Shown: in pieces, positions 43,321 through 52,482 of the stretch
How positions within the stretch are numbered: position 1 is the first letter of the stretch
How the letters are laid out: each line of letters opens with the position of its first letter
DNA from: Streptomyces sp. NBC_00620
Lineage (GTDB): Bacteria > Actinomycetota > Actinomycetes > Streptomycetales > Streptomycetaceae
Assembly: GCF_026341825.1 (NCBI RefSeq)
Contig: NZ_JAPENY010000001.1
Coordinates: forward strand, 1,860,001 to 1,924,000
Direction of reading: 5' to 3'
DNA: 64,000 nt
Position numbers and translations under genes: made by a program
The notes under the pieces: generated by a model
Database searches by the model: none
Seen by the model: the letters and a program-made list of their open reading frames with translations, nothing else
What the model was told of the DNA's origin: nothing

Positions 43321-43835
43321 CCCACCGAGGAGCTGCGGTGGGGCTGCAAGACGCTCATGGCACTCGGGCTCGGTGTCGGCCTCGATTCCCCGGAGGTCAT
43401 CCGGGTGCGCGTCCACGACGTCCGCAGAGCCCCAGGAGGTGGCGGCCCGGTCGTCGTGGTCACTCGCGGCCCCCGGAAACGGGAGATCCTCTGCCGCCGC
43501 CCTTGGGAAGGCGTCCTGGCCTCCGCCGCCGACCGTCTCGACACCAGGGGTGCCGCCCAGTATCTGTTCCGCCCCAACTGCCACAGCCGCGGCACCAACA
43601 CCGTCACGAACTTCCTGGCCCGCGCCCAGCCCAGCCCAGCCCGAACGTCCCTCGCCTGGTCATGGGCCGTCTCAGGTCGACGTGGTTGGTCGAACTCTTC
43701 GAAGAGCGGCTTCCCATCACCGTCATCGTGGCGGCGGCCGGCGTCGACACCCTCCACGGCCTCTCCCGCATCCTGCCGTTTCTGAGCGCCGTCCCTGCCG
43801 AAGAAGCCGCCCGCTTGCTCCGAGGCAGCCAATGA
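43321..43835 (+). pseudogene. Integrase-like protein fragment, frameshifted
   Basis: Starts abruptly in LRWGCKTLMALGLGVGLDSP, continues VVVVTRGPRKREILCRRPWE and AAQYLFRPNCHSRGTNTVTNFLA, then needs a frameshift near 43645 to continue RLVMGRLRSTWLVELFEERL, PITVIVAAAGVDTLHGLSRI and PAEEAARLLRGSQ. The layout is that of the C-terminal part of a tyrosine-recombinase-like protein, but no catalytic Tyr is evident. The stop overlaps the next start (ATGA at 43832), so the pair was once translationally coupled. The 5' part was replaced by the IS5 remnant. Confidence 0.65.
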
Positions 43836-45631
43836 CAGCGCCACGCAGTCTGTCCAGCGATCGCCACGAGCGCCTGCTGGCGATGCGCGCCGAGCGCAGA
43901 TGCATTGACGACGCCGACGTCGAGACGGCGATCGGGGAAGTCGACAGCAGCCAACTCGTCCCGCTGCTGGAGGAGTTCGTCCACCTCCCGCGCGGCCGCC
44001 GCCGCACCCTGCATCTCAGAAGCCTCCTGATCGGCCTCTACCTCTGCACCCAGGACACCGTCGGCAAGATCGTCCTGGAACGGGTCACCGACATCCTGTA
44101 CTTCCGTATCAGCCCACAACTGCGCGCCCGGCTCGACATACCCGAGTATGAAGACCACGACCGGGGATTCGAGGCGGCCTACGCCGTTGTCCGACGTCTC
44201 TTTCACTCGATGAAGGATGCGATGAACCCCTCCCCGCTGCCACCCAACGGGCACCTCCCACGCGAGAAGGCCAACGCACTGGCGGCGGCGGCTGACGTCG
44301 ACGACCTGGGGGAGCGGGAGCGACGGTTGGCACTGTTCACCGAGTTCGTGCTGGACGCCTCCGTGCGCCCACTCCACGATCTGCTGGGGGAACTGGCAGA
44401 GGTCTCCCTGGGCGTGGACGCCACCCCCGTCCGCACGTTCTCCCGCGGTCGTCGTACGCAGGGGCCCGAGCTCGCCACCGCCCCCGACGCCGGCTGGTAC
44501 GTACGCGACGGCGACCACCGAGACCCGGACGCGCCGGTGTCCGACGCCATGCGCCCGCTTCCGTCGCCCGCCAAGAAGGGCAAAGCCAAGACTCCCCCGG
44601 GCAAGAAGAAGACGTCGCTCAAGAAGAAGTATCTCTTCGGCTACGACGCCCACCTCATTGTGACCCGTGACGCCGAACACGACGCCGTGCTCCTCGACGA
44701 CGGCACCCCGAACCCCGAAGTCCTCCCGGTCCTCGTCCTCGGCGTCGCCCTCGACAAGCCCGGCCAGCGCCCCGCGTACAACGGCGTGAAGGTCCTCAAC
44801 CGGCTCCACGAGCGGGGATACAAACCCGGCTACCTTGCCGGCGACCGCGCCTACAACAACTCCGAGCCCGAGGACTGGCAGCTCCCCGTCCGCGCCATGG
44901 GTTTCAAGCCCGTCTACGACTACCGGGCTGACCAGCTCGGGAGGCAGGCCGGAACGCAGGGCGCGATCCTCGTCGAGGGCCGCTGGTACTGCCCGTCCAT
45001 GCCAAAGCCCCTCATCAACGCCACCATCGACCTGTACGCCGAGCGCATCGACCGGGAAACGTGGGTCCGGCTGATCGCCGCCCGCCGCGGCTACCGCATC
45101 ATGCCGAAACAGAACGCCGACGCCGATGGCTACCAGCGGATGATGTGCCCCGCCGAAGCGGGCAAGGCCCAGTGCCCGAACAAGCCCCACACGATGGGCC
45201 GCGGCACCCAGCTCCCGCTCGTCGATCCGCAGCCCACGCCAGCGGGGTCGGTCAAGGTCTGCCGCCAGCGTGCCATCACAGTCAGTCCAGAAGCCGGCGC
45301 GAAACACTGGCAGGCCCTGGAGTACGGCGGCCCGGAATGGCAGAAGATCTACTTCCGGCTCCGCAACAGCGTCGAGGGATACAACGGCTACGCAAAGAAT
45401 CCACTGGCCGAGGGCATCGAAGCCGCTGGTTCACGCCGTATCCGCGGCATCGCGGCGCAAACGATCCTGCTGGCCTTCCAGCTGGCCCACGCCAACCGCC
45501 GAAAGATCAAGAAGTGGCTTGAGACGCTGGCGCTCGGCGGCGAACGCCCCCGCCGCCGAACCCACCAGAGGCGGAAGAACAAAGAGCCCGGCGGCTGGAC
45601 ACCCACCGGCCATCTAGTGCCGGCCGCCTGA
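43832..45631 (+). CDS. DDE-type transposase-like protein, 599 aa
   Basis: Intact 599-aa protein. The first 130 residues are helical (SSQLVPLLEEFVHLPRGRRR). A DDE nuclease-like domain follows with candidate acidic residues in EVSLGVDATPV, YLAGDRAYNN and LRNSVEGYNGYAK. An inserted Lys-rich segment (PAKKGKAKTPPGKKKTSLKK) separates the first two. It has the layout of IS1182/IS5-like transposases but is longer. Start chosen by ATGA overlap with the integrase-like frame. A strong hairpin (45685-45726) terminates it. It faces tRNA-Leu, whose 3' end is 190 bp away, a common integration spot. Confidence 0.72.
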   Translation: MTAPRSLSSDRHERLLAMRAERRCIDDADVETAIGEVDSSQLVPLLEEFVHLPRGRRRTLHLRSLLIGLYLCTQDTVGKIVLERVTDILYFRISPQLRARLDIPEYEDHDRGFEAAYAVVRRLFHSMKDAMNPSPLPPNGHLPREKANALAAAADVDDLGERERRLALFTEFVLDASVRPLHDLLGELAEVSLGVDATPVRTFSRGRRTQGPELATAPDAGWYVRDGDHRDPDAPVSDAMRPLPSPAKKGKAKTPPGKKKTSLKKKYLFGYDAHLIVTRDAEHDAVLLDDGTPNPEVLPVLVLGVALDKPGQRPAYNGVKVLNRLHERGYKPGYLAGDRAYNNSEPEDWQLPVRAMGFKPVYDYRADQLGRQAGTQGAILVEGRWYCPSMPKPLINATIDLYAERIDRETWVRLIAARRGYRIMPKQNADADGYQRMMCPAEAGKAQCPNKPHTMGRGTQLPLVDPQPTPAGSVKVCRQRAITVSPEAGAKHWQALEYGGPEWQKIYFRLRNSVEGYNGYAKNPLAEGIEAAGSRRIRGIAAQTILLAFQLAHANRRKIKKWLETLALGGERPRRRTHQRRKNKEPGGWTPTGHLVPAA

Positions 45632-45684
45632 GCCCGCCGGCACCACCCCAGCAGCACCCCGGAGAACAATCAGCAGCACAAAGA

Positions 45685-45726
45685 GCAGGGCCCCGACCGT
45701 GAGAAACCTCACCGCCGGGGCCCTGC
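45685..45726. terminator. Hairpin terminator
   Basis: GCAGGGCCCCG ... CGGGGCCCTGC with an inner GTGAG/CTCAC pair around AAAC, 54 bp after the 599-aa gene. Confidence 0.75.
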
Positions 45727-45822
45727 CACGTCACCGTCCACACCTCGACCCACCGCAACAACGAGAAACGGGCCCCACCAGGACTTTCGTCACTGGTGAG
45801 AACCCGTTTCGTCGGTTTCTCC

Positions 45823-45908
45823 TGGTGCGCGAGGGGGGAGTTGAACCCCCACGCCCTTGCGGGCACTGGAACCTGAATCCAGCGCGTCTGCCATTCCGCC
45901 ACTCGCGC
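45823..45908 (-). tRNA. tRNA-Leu (anticodon CAG)
   Basis: Acceptor stem GCGCGAG/CTCGCGC, long variable arm (GTGCCCGCAAGGGCGT), T-arm GGGGGTTCAACTCCCCC, anticodon CAG in GGATTCAGGTTCC, and encoded CCA at 45823-45825. The class II structure is right for leucine. Its 3' end faces the accessory region. Confidence 0.95.
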
Positions 45909-46367
45909 ATTCTCTGTGTCGTCCGTCTCCCACCAAGTGGTGTGAGCGCCTGCCGACATCGAGAAGATTAGCACGCTGATCGGGGTGGATTCACATCCCT
46001 TTCCCGGGGCCCGCGCCCCCGTGCGGACCGCGCCCGCACCCCCGCGAGACGACGTCCGCACCCCTCCCGGACAGGGGCTCCCGCCCAGGCCACCTCCCCC
46101 GCACCGGGTACAGCGACGGCCGCACGTTTCAAGCAGAACCGGTTCACGTATCAACCTCGTACCGGTCCTGGGCATCTACCCAGGAGCAGGACAGCCCGCA
46201 CAGTCAGGTGCGGGACACTGGTCGCGGACCGCCTCTACGATCCTTGGCAGGAGTAGCGCCCGCAGGAGTTCGAAACGGCACCGCGCAGGGAACTCGGGAA
46301 GGGACTCCGGAAGCCGTCGACACCCGTCGACCGGGCCGACAGGGGGAACCAGCCGATTTCCCGACGC
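45909..46367. other. Non-coding gap between tRNA-Leu and the fhaA region
   Basis: 459 bp with no supported gene in either frame set. The left part holds the tRNA-Leu promoter region (minus strand). A TACGAT box at 46236-46241 is a candidate -10 element for the fhaA operon. Codon bias is absent throughout. Confidence 0.5.
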
Positions 46368-46511
46368 GTGGATACGATCAGTAAGCAGTACGAGCACGAC
46401 CAGCGCTACGAGCAGCACCCGCAGCACGAGCAAGACCCGCAGCACCAGGATGACGACAGCAAGCTGTACCAGGACGGCTACGAAGGAGGAGGTGCCCCAT
46501 GGGAGTCCTGA
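46368..46511 (+). CDS. Candidate small ORF overlapping fhaA start (47 aa, Gln/His/Asp/Tyr-rich)
   Basis: GTG 46368 opens a 47-codon frame reading VDTISKQYEHDQRYEQHPQH, EQDPQHQDDDSKLYQDGYEG, GGAPWES, ending at TGA 46511, 13 bp inside fhaA in a different frame. Almost every third position is G or C while the other frames lose this bias, which is the mark of real coding sequence in this genome. It contains the fhaA ribosome site GGAGGAGG. No good ribosome site precedes the GTG, and a TACGAT box overlaps its start, so the exact start is uncertain. It may be a coupled leader peptide or a remnant of a longer fhaA N-terminus. Confidence 0.4.
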   Translation: MDTISKQYEHDQRYEQHPQHEQDPQHQDDDSKLYQDGYEGGGAPWES

Positions 46512-47347
46512 AGAAGTTCGAGCAACGTCTCGAAGGTCTGGTCAACGGCACCTTCGCCAAGGTGTTCAAGTCCGAGGTCCAGCCCGTGGAGATCGCCGGA
46601 GCGCTCCAGCGCGAGTGCGACAACAACGCCACGATCTGGAACCGCGACCGGACCGTCGTACCCAACGACTTCATCGTCGAGCTGAGCACGCCGGACTTCG
46701 AGCGCCTCAGCCCCTACTCGGGGCAGCTCGGCGACGAGCTCGCCGGCATGGTGCGTGACTACGCGAAGCAGCAGCGCTACGCGTTCATGGGCCCCATCAA
46801 GGTCCATCTGGAGAAGGCCGACGACCTCGACACCGGTCTGTACCGGGTGCGCAGCCGTACGCTCGCCTCCTCCACCAACCAGCAGGCCCCGGAGCGCGCC
46901 CCCGCGGCGCCCGCCCCGGGCAGGCCCGGCGCCTACGGCTATCCTCCGGCCGCCCAGCCCGCAGCAGCTCCGCCCATGCCGGCCGCCCCGCCGCCCGGCG
47001 TCCGCGGCGGACCCGCGCCCATGGGCCAGCGGCCCACCGCGGCACCGGGCGTGCAGCCCGGCGGCCGGATGCGGCACTGGATCGAGGTCAACGGCGCACG
47101 CCATCAGATCTCCCGCCCGACGCTGGTGCTGGGCCGCAGCACCGAAGCCGACGTGCGGATCGACGACCCCGGCGTCTCGCGCCGGCACTGTGAGATCCGG
47201 ACCGGAACGCCCTCTACTGTCCAGGATCTCGGGTCCACCAACGGCATCGTGGTGGACGGGCAGCACACCACCCGCGCTACGCTCCGCGACGGCTCGCGGA
47301 TCGTCGTGGGCAGCACCACCATCATTTACCGGCAAGCCGAAGGGTGA
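46499..47347 (+). CDS. fhaA: FhaA: DUF3662 + FHA-domain protein
   Basis: 282-aa protein. N-terminal DUF3662 domain (1-125; FEQRLEGLVNGTFAKVFKSE ... QPVEIAGALQRECDNNA), a Pro/Ala-rich linker, and a C-terminal FHA domain (about 193-280) with GRSTEADVRIDDPGVSRRHC and DLGSTNGIVVDG. FHA domains bind phosphothreonine. In mycobacteria FhaA binds the pseudokinase MviN and helps control peptidoglycan and septum synthesis under PknB. GGAGGAGG precedes ATG 46499. First recognised gene of fhaA-fhaB-pstP-rodA-pbpA-pknB. Confidence 0.93.
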   Translation: MGVLKKFEQRLEGLVNGTFAKVFKSEVQPVEIAGALQRECDNNATIWNRDRTVVPNDFIVELSTPDFERLSPYSGQLGDELAGMVRDYAKQQRYAFMGPIKVHLEKADDLDTGLYRVRSRTLASSTNQQAPERAPAAPAPGRPGAYGYPPAAQPAAAPPMPAAPPPGVRGGPAPMGQRPTAAPGVQPGGRMRHWIEVNGARHQISRPTLVLGRSTEADVRIDDPGVSRRHCEIRTGTPSTVQDLGSTNGIVVDGQHTTRATLRDGSRIVVGSTTIIYRQAEG

Positions 47348-47357
47348 AGCGGGGGCA

Positions 47358-47882
47358 ATGTCAGAGCTGACCCTCACGGTCATGCGGCTGGGTTTCCTGG
47401 CCGTTCTGTGGCTGTTCGTGATCGTGGCCGTGCAGGTCATCCGCAGCGACCTGTTCGGAACGCGTGTCACACAGCGCGGATCGCGACGGGACGCCAACAG
47501 GCAGCAGTCGGCCGCGCGCCAGGCCGCGCCACCGCCGCAACGCCAGCAGGCCGCGGCGCCCAGCGGCGGCAGCCGCCAGCGTCGCGGTGCCCCCACCAAG
47601 CTCGTCGTCTCGGAGGGCACCCTCACGGGCACGACGGTCGCCTTGCAGGGGCAGACCATCTCGCTGGGCCGCGCGCACGACAGCACCATCGTGCTGGACG
47701 ACGACTACGCGTCCAGCCGCCATGCCAGGATCTACCCGGACCGGGACGGCCAGTGGATCGTCGAGGACCTCGGCTCCACCAACGGCACGTATCTCGACCG
47801 GAACCGATTGACGACCCCCACACCGATTCCGCTGGGCGCGCCGATCCGCATCGGCAAGACCGTCATCGAGCTGCGGAAGTAG
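47358..47882 (+). CDS. fhaB: FhaB/FipA: membrane-anchored FHA-domain protein
   Basis: 174-aa protein. One N-terminal transmembrane helix (LGFLAVLWLFVIVAVQVIRS, 11-30), an Arg/Gln/Ala-rich linker and a C-terminal FHA domain (about 80-172) with LGRAHDSTIVLDDDYASSRH and DLGSTNGTYLDR. It recognises phosphothreonine on PASTA-kinase substrates; in mycobacteria the equivalent FipA links FtsZ and FtsQ. Starts 10 bp after fhaA. Confidence 0.92.
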   Translation: MSELTLTVMRLGFLAVLWLFVIVAVQVIRSDLFGTRVTQRGSRRDANRQQSAARQAAPPPQRQQAAAPSGGSRQRRGAPTKLVVSEGTLTGTTVALQGQTISLGRAHDSTIVLDDDYASSRHARIYPDRDGQWIVEDLGSTNGTYLDRNRLTTPTPIPLGAPIRIGKTVIELRK

Positions 47883-47966
47883 TACGACAATGAGCGAGCG
47901 GAGCGAGCACGCAGCGGCGGTCCACGCCTTGGACGCCCGCGCGCTCCCGACCGGAGGGTGGGCACC

Positions 47967-49532
47967 GTGCGGATGTACCCGGAGCCGACGGGCGAGGTGC
48001 GCATGAGTCTGTCACTGCGCTTCGCCGCCGGATCGCACAAAGGCATGATCCGCGAGGGGAACGAGGACTCCGGCTACGCCGGTCCCCGTCTGCTCGCGAT
48101 CGCCGACGGGATGGGCGGCCAGGCCGCCGGTGAGGTCGCCAGCTCCGAGGTGATCTCCACGATCGTCGCGCTCGACGACGACGTGCCCGGCTCCGACATC
48201 CTCACCTCGCTCGGCACCGCCGTGCAGCGGGCCAACGACCAGCTGCGGATGATGGTCGAGGAGGATCCCCAGCTGGAAGGCATGGGGACGACCCTCACGG
48301 CCCTCCTGTGGACCGGTCAGCGGCTCGGTCTGGTGCACGTCGGCGACTCCCGCGCGTACCTGCTGCGGGACGGCGTACTGACGCAGATCACGCAGGACCA
48401 CACCTGGGTGCAGCGCCTCGTCGACGAGGGACGCATCACCGAGGAAGAGGCCACCACGCACCCGCAGAGGTCGCTCCTCATGCGCGCGCTGGGCAGCGGC
48501 GACCACGTCGAGCCGGACCTCTCCATCCGTGAAGTCCGCGCCGGCGACCGCTACTTGATCTGCTCCGACGGACTTTCCGGGGTCGTCTCCCATCAGACGA
48601 TGGAAGACACCCTCGCCAGCTACCAGGGCCCGCAGGAGACCGTGCAGCAGCTCATCGAGCTCGCGCTGCGCGGCGGCGGCCCGGACAACATCACGGTCAT
48701 CATCGCCGACGTCCTCGACATCGACGGGGGCGACACCCTCGCCGCACAGCTCTCCGACACCCCGGTCGTCGTGGGCGCGGTCGCCGAGAACCAGCATCAG
48801 CACCAGATGCACGACAACGACGCGATGCAGACGCCCGCAGGGCGCGCCTCCAGCCTCGGCCGGCCCGTGCCCGGACAGGGCGGCGGCGAGTTCGGTCCGC
48901 CCGGCAGCGGCGACACCACGGGTTACGTGGACACGAGCGGCTTCGGCGGCTACTCCGACGAGGACTTCGTCAAGCCGCGCACCGGCCGCAAGTGGCTGAA
49001 GAGATCCTTCTACATCGTGCTCGCGCTCGCCGTCGTCGGCGGCGGCCTCTACGGCGGCTACCGCTGGACGCAGACGCAGTACTACGTCGGCACCAAGGAC
49101 GAGCACGTCGCGCTGTACCAGGGCATCAGCCAGGACCTGGCCTGGGTCTCGCTCTCGAAGGTGGAGAAGGACCACCCCGAGATCGAACTCAAGTACCTGC
49201 CGCCGTACATGCAGGAGCAGGTCAAGGCGACCATCGCCGAAGGCGGCCTGAGCGACGCCAAGTCGAAGATCGACGAGCTCGCCCTGCAGGCCTCCGCATG
49301 CAAGAAGGACTCCGAGCGCCGCGCCGCCGAAGCCGAGAACAACGCCAAGACCGGTGAGGGCGAGGCCGGCGGGACCACGGGAACCACAAAGACCTCCCTG
49401 ACGTCCAAGGCCACACCGACGCCGACCCCCTCGGCGTCCTCGTCCACGTCCACGACCGCACCCACTCCCACACCCGGCCCCAGCCTCTCCGACGAAGAGC
49501 AGAAGCTGGTCTCGCTGTGCGGTAAGCAGTAA
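47967..49532 (+). CDS. pstP: PstP: PP2C-type Ser/Thr phosphatase
   Basis: 521-aa membrane phosphatase. PP2C metal-site and signature motifs: GMIREGNEDSG, AIADGMGGQAAGE, VHVGDSRAYLLRDG, YLICSDGLSG, GGGPDNITVI. A transmembrane helix (SFYIVLALAVVGGGLYGG) precedes an extracellular part with a Thr/Ser/Pro tail. GTG 47967 is chosen because GGAGGG lies 8 nt upstream; ATG 48003 is the short alternative. It dephosphorylates PASTA-kinase and FHA-domain substrates in the same operon. Confidence 0.92.
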   Translation: MRMYPEPTGEVRMSLSLRFAAGSHKGMIREGNEDSGYAGPRLLAIADGMGGQAAGEVASSEVISTIVALDDDVPGSDILTSLGTAVQRANDQLRMMVEEDPQLEGMGTTLTALLWTGQRLGLVHVGDSRAYLLRDGVLTQITQDHTWVQRLVDEGRITEEEATTHPQRSLLMRALGSGDHVEPDLSIREVRAGDRYLICSDGLSGVVSHQTMEDTLASYQGPQETVQQLIELALRGGGPDNITVIIADVLDIDGGDTLAAQLSDTPVVVGAVAENQHQHQMHDNDAMQTPAGRASSLGRPVPGQGGGEFGPPGSGDTTGYVDTSGFGGYSDEDFVKPRTGRKWLKRSFYIVLALAVVGGGLYGGYRWTQTQYYVGTKDEHVALYQGISQDLAWVSLSKVEKDHPEIELKYLPPYMQEQVKATIAEGGLSDAKSKIDELALQASACKKDSERRAAEAENNAKTGEGEAGGTTGTTKTSLTSKATPTPTPSASSSTSTTAPTPTPGPSLSDEEQKLVSLCGKQ

Positions 49533-49558
49533 GCAGCCGTGAGGGGCCCTGTCACACC

Positions 49559-50995
49559 ATGAGCAGCAGTACGAACTCGCCGACGCACCACACCTCCACC
49601 ATCGGCTCGATCGGCACACCTAGCCGACGCAACACCGAGCTGGCGCTGCTGGCGTTCGCCGTCGTCATCCCGGTGTTCGCCTACGCCAACGTAGGCCTCG
49701 CCATCAACGACTCGGTGCCGCCCGGCCTGCTGAGCTACGGCCTCGGCCTCGGCCTCCTCGCGGGCGTCGGCCACCTCGTCGTACGCAAGTTCGCGCCGTA
49801 CGCGGACCCACTGCTGCTGCCGCTGGCGACGCTCCTGAACGGCATCGGCCTGGTCGTCATCTGGCGCCTGGATCAGTCGAAGCGGCTCCAGGCGAGCGAC
49901 TCCTTCGTCCAGGCGGCCCCTCGCCAACTGCTGTACTCCGCGATGGGCGTCGCCCTGTTCGTGGCTGTACTGATCTTCCTCAAGGACCACCGCGTCCTGC
50001 AGCGCTACACCTACATCTCCATGTTCGGCGCGCTGGTCCTGCTGGTCCTTCCGCTGGTCCCGGGGCTCGGCGAGGACATCTACGGCGCCAAGATCTGGAT
50101 CTCGGTCGCCGGATTCAGTATCCAGCCGGGTGAGTTCGCGAAGATCATCCTGGCGATCTTCTTCGCCGGTTACCTCATGGTGAAGAGAGACGCCCTGGCC
50201 CTGGCCAGCCGCCGCGTCATGGGTCTCTACCTGCCACGCGGACGGGACCTCGGCCCGATCCTGGTCGTCTGGGTGATCTCGATCCTGATCCTGGTCTTCG
50301 AGACCGACCTCGGTACGTCGCTGCTGTTCTTCGGAATGTTCATCGTCATGCTGTACGTCGCCACCGAGCGGACCAGTTGGATCGTCTTCGGTCTGCTGAT
50401 GTCGGCGGCCGGCGCGGTAGGCGTGGCTTCCTTCGAGACACACGTCCAGCAGCGCGTCCAGGCCTGGCTCGACCCCATGCGCGAGTACACCCTCAGCCAG
50501 GATGGCGTGTTCGGGCACACCGAGCAGTCCATGCAGGCCCTGTGGGCCTTCGGCTCCGGCGGCACCCTCGGCACCGGACTCGGCCAGGGCAATTCCGACC
50601 TCATCGGCTTCGCCGCCAACTCCGACTTCATCCTCGCCACCTTCGGCGAGGAACTGGGCCTGGCCGGAGTCATGGCGATCCTGGTGCTCTACGGCCTGAT
50701 CGTGGAGCGCGGCGTACGCACCTCCCTCGCCGCCCGCGACCCGTTCGGCAAGCTCCTCGCCGTGGGCCTCTCCGGCGCCTTCGCCCTCCAGGTCTTCGTC
50801 GTCGCCGGCGGCGTCATGGGCCTGATCCCGCTGACCGGTATGACGATGCCCTTCCTGGCATCCGGAGGATCCTCCGTCATCGCCAACTGGGCCCTCATCG
50901 GCATCCTGATCAGAATCAGCGACACCGCCCGCCGCCCGGCACCGGCCCCCGCTCCGAACCCCGACGCCGAAATGACCCAGGTGGTCCGCCCGTGA
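49559..50995 (+). CDS. rodA: FtsW/RodA/SpoVE-family SEDS peptidoglycan polymerase
   Basis: 478-aa integral membrane protein of the SEDS family. About ten transmembrane segments; the conserved QPGEFAKIILAIFFAGYL, the extracellular loop with WLDPM and GSGGTLGTGLGQGNSDLIGF (the catalytic Asp region) and the C-terminal GLIPLTGMTMPFLASGGSS are all present. Works with the class B PBP encoded downstream. The next start overlaps this stop (GTGA), so SEDS and PBP are made together. RodA (elongation/sporulation) rather than FtsW is favoured by the pknB-operon position. Confidence 0.92.
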   Translation: MSSSTNSPTHHTSTIGSIGTPSRRNTELALLAFAVVIPVFAYANVGLAINDSVPPGLLSYGLGLGLLAGVGHLVVRKFAPYADPLLLPLATLLNGIGLVVIWRLDQSKRLQASDSFVQAAPRQLLYSAMGVALFVAVLIFLKDHRVLQRYTYISMFGALVLLVLPLVPGLGEDIYGAKIWISVAGFSIQPGEFAKIILAIFFAGYLMVKRDALALASRRVMGLYLPRGRDLGPILVVWVISILILVFETDLGTSLLFFGMFIVMLYVATERTSWIVFGLLMSAAGAVGVASFETHVQQRVQAWLDPMREYTLSQDGVFGHTEQSMQALWAFGSGGTLGTGLGQGNSDLIGFAANSDFILATFGEELGLAGVMAILVLYGLIVERGVRTSLAARDPFGKLLAVGLSGAFALQVFVVAGGVMGLIPLTGMTMPFLASGGSSVIANWALIGILIRISDTARRPAPAPAPNPDAEMTQVVRP

Positions 50996-52482
50996 ACAAG
51001 CCCCTTCGCCGGATCGCGATCTTCTGCGGCCTCCTGGTCCTCGCCCTGCTCATCCGCGACAACTGGATCCAGTACGTCCAGGCGGACACTCTGAGGTCCG
51101 ACCCGAAGAACCGCCGCGTCGCGATCGAGCGTTACGCCACCCCGCGCGGCAACATCATCGTCGACGGAAACCCGATCACCGGATCCGCCAAGACCAGCGG
51201 CGACAGCTACAACGACTTCGAGTACAAGCGCACCTACAAGGACGGCGCCATGTGGGCGCCCGTCACCGGGTACGCCTCCCAGGCCTTCGGCGCCACCCAG
51301 CTGGAGTCCATCGAGGACGGCATCCTCACCGGCAACGACGACCGGCTCTTCTTCCGCAACACCCTCGACATGATCACCGGCGAGTCGAAGCAGGGCGGCA
51401 ACGTCGTCACCACCCTCAACGCCGCCGCGCAGAAGGCCGCGTACGACGGTCTCCTCAAGCAGGGCAAGGGCGCCGTCGCCGCGATCAACCCGGAGACCGG
51501 CGCGATCCTGGCCCTCGCCTCCACCCCCTCGTACGACCCCTCCACGTTCGCCGGGAACTCGACGAGCGTCGACGGCAAGGCCTGGACGGCGCTCCAGAAG
51601 AAGAACGACGCCAACGACCCGATGCTCAACCGGGCGCTGCGCGAGGTCTACCCGCCGGGATCCACCTTCAAGGTGGTGACCGCGGCCGCGGCCCTGGAGA
51701 ACGGCCTGTACACGTCCGCGGACCAGAAGACCGACTCCCCGCTGCCGTACACCCTGCCGGACACCACGACCGAGCTGAAGAACGAGGGGAACATCCCCTG
51801 CAAGGACGCGACTCTGCGCGAAGCGCTCCGCGTCTCCTGCAACACCGTCTTCGGCAAGATCGGTGCCGACCTCGGCAAGGACAAGATGCTGGCGGAGGCC
51901 GAGAAGTTCGGCTTCAACTCCGAGCAGTTCACGCCGGTCCGCTCCAGCGCCTCGGTCTTCCCCGAGAAGATGGACAAGCCGCAGACCGCGCTCAGCTCGA
52001 TCGGCCAGTTCGAGACCGCCACGACCCCGCTGCAGATGGCCATGGTGGCCTCGGCCGTCGCCAACAACGGCACGCTCATGAAGCCGTACATGGTCGACAA
52101 GCTGCAGGCTCCGGGCCTCGACGTCATCGAGCAGACCGAGCCCGAGAAGATGAGCGAGCCGCTGTCCTCGGAGAACGCCGGGATCCTGCAGTCGATGATG
52201 GAGACGGTCGTCAAGGACGGCACCGGCAAGAACGCTCAGATCAACGAGGACGGCGTCACGGTCGGCGGCAAGACCGGCACCGCCCAGCACGGCGTCGACA
52301 ACAGCGAGAACCCGTACGCGTGGTTCATCTCGTATGCCAAGCTCAGCGACGGCAGCACACCGGTCGCCATCGCCGTGGTGGTCGAGGACGAGAGCGCCAA
52401 TCGTGACGACATCTCTGGTGGCGGCCTCGCGGCCCCCATCGCGAAGAGTGTGATGCAGGCAGTCATCAACAGCAACAAGTGA
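50992..52482 (+). CDS. pbpA: PbpA: class B penicillin-binding protein (transpeptidase)
   Basis: 496-aa class B PBP. N-terminal membrane anchor (IAIFCGLLVLALLIRDNWIQ, 8-27), dimerisation domain with RYATPRGNI, and transpeptidase domain with SxxK motif STFK at 224-227, SCN at 282-284 and KTGT at 427-430, all intact. GTG 50992 overlaps the rodA stop. It cross-links peptidoglycan made by the SEDS partner; the wall-facing domain is the beta-lactam target. Confidence 0.94.
   Translation: MNKPLRRIAIFCGLLVLALLIRDNWIQYVQADTLRSDPKNRRVAIERYATPRGNIIVDGNPITGSAKTSGDSYNDFEYKRTYKDGAMWAPVTGYASQAFGATQLESIEDGILTGNDDRLFFRNTLDMITGESKQGGNVVTTLNAAAQKAAYDGLLKQGKGAVAAINPETGAILALASTPSYDPSTFAGNSTSVDGKAWTALQKKNDANDPMLNRALREVYPPGSTFKVVTAAAALENGLYTSADQKTDSPLPYTLPDTTTELKNEGNIPCKDATLREALRVSCNTVFGKIGADLGKDKMLAEAEKFGFNSEQFTPVRSSASVFPEKMDKPQTALSSIGQFETATTPLQMAMVASAVANNGTLMKPYMVDKLQAPGLDVIEQTEPEKMSEPLSSENAGILQSMMETVVKDGTGKNAQINEDGVTVGGKTGTAQHGVDNSENPYAWFISYAKLSDGSTPVAIAVVVEDESANRDDISGGGLAAPIAKSVMQAVINSNK

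Noticed and set aside
45823..45840. tRNA-Leu 3' end as the att site of the accessory region
   Set aside because: I looked for a second copy of the tRNA 3' end at the left edge (around 34.0-34.25 kb) and found none, so site-specific integration at this tRNA is not supported.
45985..46758. 257-aa plus-strand frame across the fhaA start
   Set aside because: Ser/Thr/Arg-rich shadow frame without domain; fhaA is in another frame with clear DUF3662 and FHA domains.
48012..49619. 535-aa minus-strand open frame
   Set aside because: Mirror of the PstP gene, where all PP2C motifs are on the plus strand.
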